Shown piece by piece: positions 6,866 through 8,734 of a DNA stretch of 8,734 nt (the first letter of the stretch is position 1; each line of letters begins with the position of its first letter). The DNA is from Burkholderiaceae bacterium (GTDB lineage Bacteria; Pseudomonadota; Gammaproteobacteria; Burkholderiales; Burkholderiaceae_E). The position numbers and the translations under genes are program-made. Location: the NCBI GenBank assembly GCA_019428955.1, contig JAHYJF010000151.1:1-8734 (forward strand). Reading direction: 5' to 3'. The notes beneath the pieces were generated by a model. It did no database searches. It had not been told where the DNA came from and saw nothing but the letters and a program-made list of their open reading frames with translations.

Positions 6866-7746
6866 AGCACATTTCCTTCAGGGCCGCCGTCCTGGCTGGC
6901 ATACCGCAGCACCGCATCCTGGCCGGGTATGTTTGGAAAGCCCCGAAAGTTGGCGACATTCGCGAACTTGGCGCTGCAGGTCGCGATGCGCTTGTCGCAG
7001 CCTGCCCGGGCGATGAAACTGTCGCCTTCGGCGATGGCACGCACCGGCGCTTCCAGCAGGGTAAGGGTGGCAATGGTATCGGCCATGCCATGCGCCAGCA
7101 CTTCGGTGACGCGCCCCGCATTCGCGCCGCTCGTCCAGGTAATTGTGCCGGAAGCGAACCAACCCTGATCGAACCCGGCCAGACCCGAGGCCATGAAAGT
7201 CCGGTCGCGCAAGAGGTCAGTGACGATGCCCGTGCCCCTGTAGATGGCGTTCTCTAGGTCGATGCCGCAGCGCGTATCACCCAGCGCCGCGTCGCAATTG
7301 GCTTGAAACGTGCGTCCGACCGTCTGGCCCAGCACATGTGCCAAGGACCGCACCTCGGCGACGAAGGCCATGCGGCCACGGCGGATTTGCCCTACGGCCC
7401 CACGCCGTAGCAAGACGCGCTGGCTGGTATCAGACCAATTGACCCGCCACAGCTCCACCGCCGCATTGTCCCAGCGTCCGTCGAGGATGTCGGTTTCGGT
7501 GATGCGGTCGGAGGTCAGAACGCCAGTGGCGTCTTGCGCATCAACAGCCAGATCGGAGCCAGCGCGGATTTCCGAAGCCGCAAACCCGCTTTCCGGCTCA
7601 AACTCGGTGCCATCGAAACTGAGGGCGCGATCATGATCGGTGAAGCCCAGCGCCACACCGTCGGCCCGCGAAATCCGCCAGCACCAGGACAAGGTAGTGG
7701 TGCCGTCATCGAGATGGGCCTGCAGCGCAGGGGAGAGCGCTTTCAT
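6862..7746 (-). CDS. DUF2163 tail hub protein with likely Fe-S cysteines (RcGTA g13-like)
   Basis: This 294-residue protein matches the DUF2163 / phage BR0599-type family found in GTAs and prophages. The N-terminal part has the signatures LSWCWRISRADG (19-30), LGFTDHDRALSFDG (33-46) and the GFAASEIRAGSDLAVDA stretch (54-70). The C-terminal domain has four cysteines, C151 and C160 (CDAALGDTRC) and C250 and C257 (CDKRIATC), followed by the family motif FANVANFRGFPNIPGQD. Phage lambda gpL and the RcGTA hub are reported to bind an Fe-S cluster through similar C-terminal cysteines, so these are the likely ligands. The protein should form the ring that closes the tail tube and carries the peptidase and tip protein. 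The ATG overlaps the previous stop as ATGA, with GGAG 8 bases upstream. Confidence 0.93.
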   Translation of the reverse strand: MKALSPALQAHLDDGTTTLSWCWRISRADGVALGFTDHDRALSFDGTEFEPESGFAASEIRAGSDLAVDAQDATGVLTSDRITETDILDGRWDNAAVELWRVNWSDTSQRVLLRRGAVGQIRRGRMAFVAEVRSLAHVLGQTVGRTFQANCDAALGDTRCGIDLENAIYRGTGIVTDLLRDRTFMASGLAGFDQGWFASGTITWTSGANAGRVTEVLAHGMADTIATLTLLEAPVRAIAEGDSFIARAGCDKRIATCSAKFANVANFRGFPNIPGQDAVLRYASQDGGPEGNVL

Positions 7747-8369
7747 CTGCGGATCTCCAGCAGGGGGATGGCGGTGATCGAGCCGAGCCGTTCAAAATCG
7801 AGGGTCACATCGAGCGTGTCGCTGTCGAAGCGCACCGGCACATCGAATTCGAAGCCAGCGCGGATGATGACGCCGCCCGCAGGGGCGGTGGTGAAGGTGA
7901 TGACGCCGGTCGTCGTGTCCAGCGCCCAGCCTGATAGCTGCTCCACCATGCCTAGCGCGACGCGGACGGTGCCTGCGACAGGTTTGGTGATGGTCCGGAC
8001 CCATGTCTGCGCACCGGAAATGTAGCGTTTCGCCAGCTGGAAGCTCTGCTGGCTGCCGTTGCCAGTGCCGATCTGCTGGTCGGTTGAGCTAACTGCCTGC
8101 GATGGCAGGCTCGATTTGTAATCGGCCCAATCCTTGTAGCGAAACCCATGCAGGCGACCGTTGCGCGCCTCGAAGAAGGCGACGACTGCTGCCAGATCAT
8201 CCGCACGCCGGATCCCGTAAGCCACATCATAGCGGCGGCGGCTGTTGGCCCAGCTGGCATTGCGTTCCTCGTCGCCCGACGCAAGCTCCACGATCTGGGT
8301 CCGCCGTTCCGGCCCGCCGCGCGCCCCTCGGCTGATATTGTCGGGGAACCGTACCTCGTGAAACGCCAT
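7743..8369 (-). CDS. DUF2460 distal tail protein (RcGTA g12-like)
   Basis: This 208-residue protein matches the DUF2460 family. Signatures are MAFHEVRFPDNISRGARGGP at the N-terminus, the ELASGDEERN and RRRYDVAYG motifs (about 28-53), a FFEARNGRLHGFRYKDWADY stretch (about 64-83), and a beta-rich C-terminal half ending in IPLLEIRR. In RcGTA the equivalent protein is the distal tail (Dit) ring joining tube to hub. The ATG at 8369 is chosen: it overlaps the tape measure stop by one base (TGATG) and has GGAGG 8 bases upstream. A GTG directly before it (8372) would add one residue and cannot be excluded. The gene ends overlapping the DUF2163 start by four bases. Confidence 0.94.
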   Translation of the reverse strand: MAFHEVRFPDNISRGARGGPERRTQIVELASGDEERNASWANSRRRYDVAYGIRRADDLAAVVAFFEARNGRLHGFRYKDWADYKSSLPSQAVSSTDQQIGTGNGSQQSFQLAKRYISGAQTWVRTITKPVAGTVRVALGMVEQLSGWALDTTTGVITFTTAPAGGVIIRAGFEFDVPVRFDSDTLDVTLDFERLGSITAIPLLEIRR

Positions 8370-8734
8370 CACATGCCCCTCCGCCCCAAGGACACAGCCC
8401 GGGCAATATCAGCCGCGACCTGCGTCCGGGACTGCCGGAAGCTTTCGGCATCCCGCGCCAGAATCGTGACGTTGACGGTCGGCGCACTGGTCTGGCCGTA
8501 TCCCGCAGCCTCCCGGCGCGACAGAACCCGTTCGCCCCGCTGCAGGATCGCCGGAACCTCGTCCGGGCGCAGTCCCGCCCAGCCGCCATTGTGCATGCGC
8601 GGTGCGCCCGCGAAGGCCAGCGCTGGCACCATCCGGCCCGGGCCGGGCGCCCCGACCACGCCGCCCGCGTGCAGGATGTTCGCGAACAAACCGCCCGCGC
8701 CGCCCCGCGCGCCCGACAGCGCATTGGCAATTGG
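8369..8734 (-). CDS. Tail tape measure protein, C-terminal 121 residues (partial)
   Basis: The frame is open from the right edge (first visible residues PIANALSGARGGAGG) to the TGA at 8371-8369, so the true start lies outside the window. The visible part is a Gly/Ala-rich linker, then GLRPDEVPAILQRGERVLSRRE, a motif typical of the C-terminal end of lambda-type tape measure proteins, then a beta strand (VNVTILA) and a helical end (FRQSRTQVAADIARAVSLGR). Tape measure proteins fill the tail tube, fix its length and leave ahead of the DNA. The place just before DUF2460 agrees with RcGTA g11. The full length, which would predict tail length, cannot be seen. Confidence 0.85.
   Translation of the reverse strand, partial: PIANALSGARGGAGGLFANILHAGGVVGAPGPGRMVPALAFAGAPRMHNGGWAGLRPDEVPAILQRGERVLSRREAAGYGQTSAPTVNVTILARDAESFRQSRTQVAADIARAVSLGRRGM
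8378..8382 (-). promoter_or_regulatory. Ribosome-binding site deciding the DUF2460 start
   Basis: GGAGG on the minus strand sits 8 bases before the ATG at 8369, inside the last codons of the tape measure gene. The spacing favours this ATG over the adjoining GTG at 8372. Confidence 0.6.

Noticed and set aside
6041..7168. A 375-codon open frame on the plus strand
   Set aside because: It runs antisense across parts of three well-supported genes and reads as Arg/Pro/Ala-rich sequence without a recognisable domain. High GC content readily makes such shadow frames.
8096..8111. Short inverted repeat (GCCTGC/GCAGGC) within the DUF2460 gene
   Set aside because: Only six pairs with a four-base loop inside a coding region; this is expected by chance in GC-rich DNA and no T-run follows.

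Overview
The window looks like the late, tail-tip end of a siphovirus-type prophage, or a relative of a gene transfer agent (GTA), in a GC-rich alphaproteobacterium. Rhodobacterales is the likeliest order. That inference rests on the high GC content and on the block tape measure / DUF2460 / DUF2163 / NlpC-P60 peptidase / GTA-TIM protein. This block has the same gene order as genes g11 to g15 of the Rhodobacter capsulatus GTA (RcGTA). I recognised these proteins from memory of their families; no search was run.

Every real gene is on the minus strand, so transcription runs from high to low coordinates. In that order the window holds: the C-terminal end of a tail tape measure protein (cut by the right edge, 8369-8734); a DUF2460 distal tail protein (7743-8369); a DUF2163 hub protein with four cysteines placed like an Fe-S site (6862-7746); an NlpC/P60 cell-wall peptidase (6404-6865); a 1323-residue TIM-barrel tail-tip ('megatron'-type) protein (2422-6393); a DUF2793 tail fibre with a receptor-binding-type C-terminus (486-2411); a small one-helix membrane protein, possibly a holin (161-469); a rho-independent terminator (108-129); and the first 29 codons of a likely peptidase M15 endolysin (1-88, cut by the left edge).

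The first four genes overlap by 1 to 4 bases (TGATG, ATGA, GTGA), which suggests translational coupling of a complex made in fixed ratios. The later genes are separated by 10 to 16 bases. The only noncoding stretch of any size is 89-160, which holds the terminator and the endolysin ribosome-binding site. Nothing over 300 bases lacks a gene.

The proteins should together form the end of the tail. The tape measure sets tail length, the distal tail and hub proteins close the tube, the peptidase locally opens peptidoglycan, the TIM-barrel protein forms the tip and membrane-crossing part, and the fibre binds the host surface. The last two genes probably serve lysis. A fibre and lysis genes directly after the GTA-type block differ from the RcGTA cluster as I know it and favour a prophage. 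No RNA gene, insertion sequence, CRISPR array or clearly new system is visible. The points worth a second look concern details of known tail modules.
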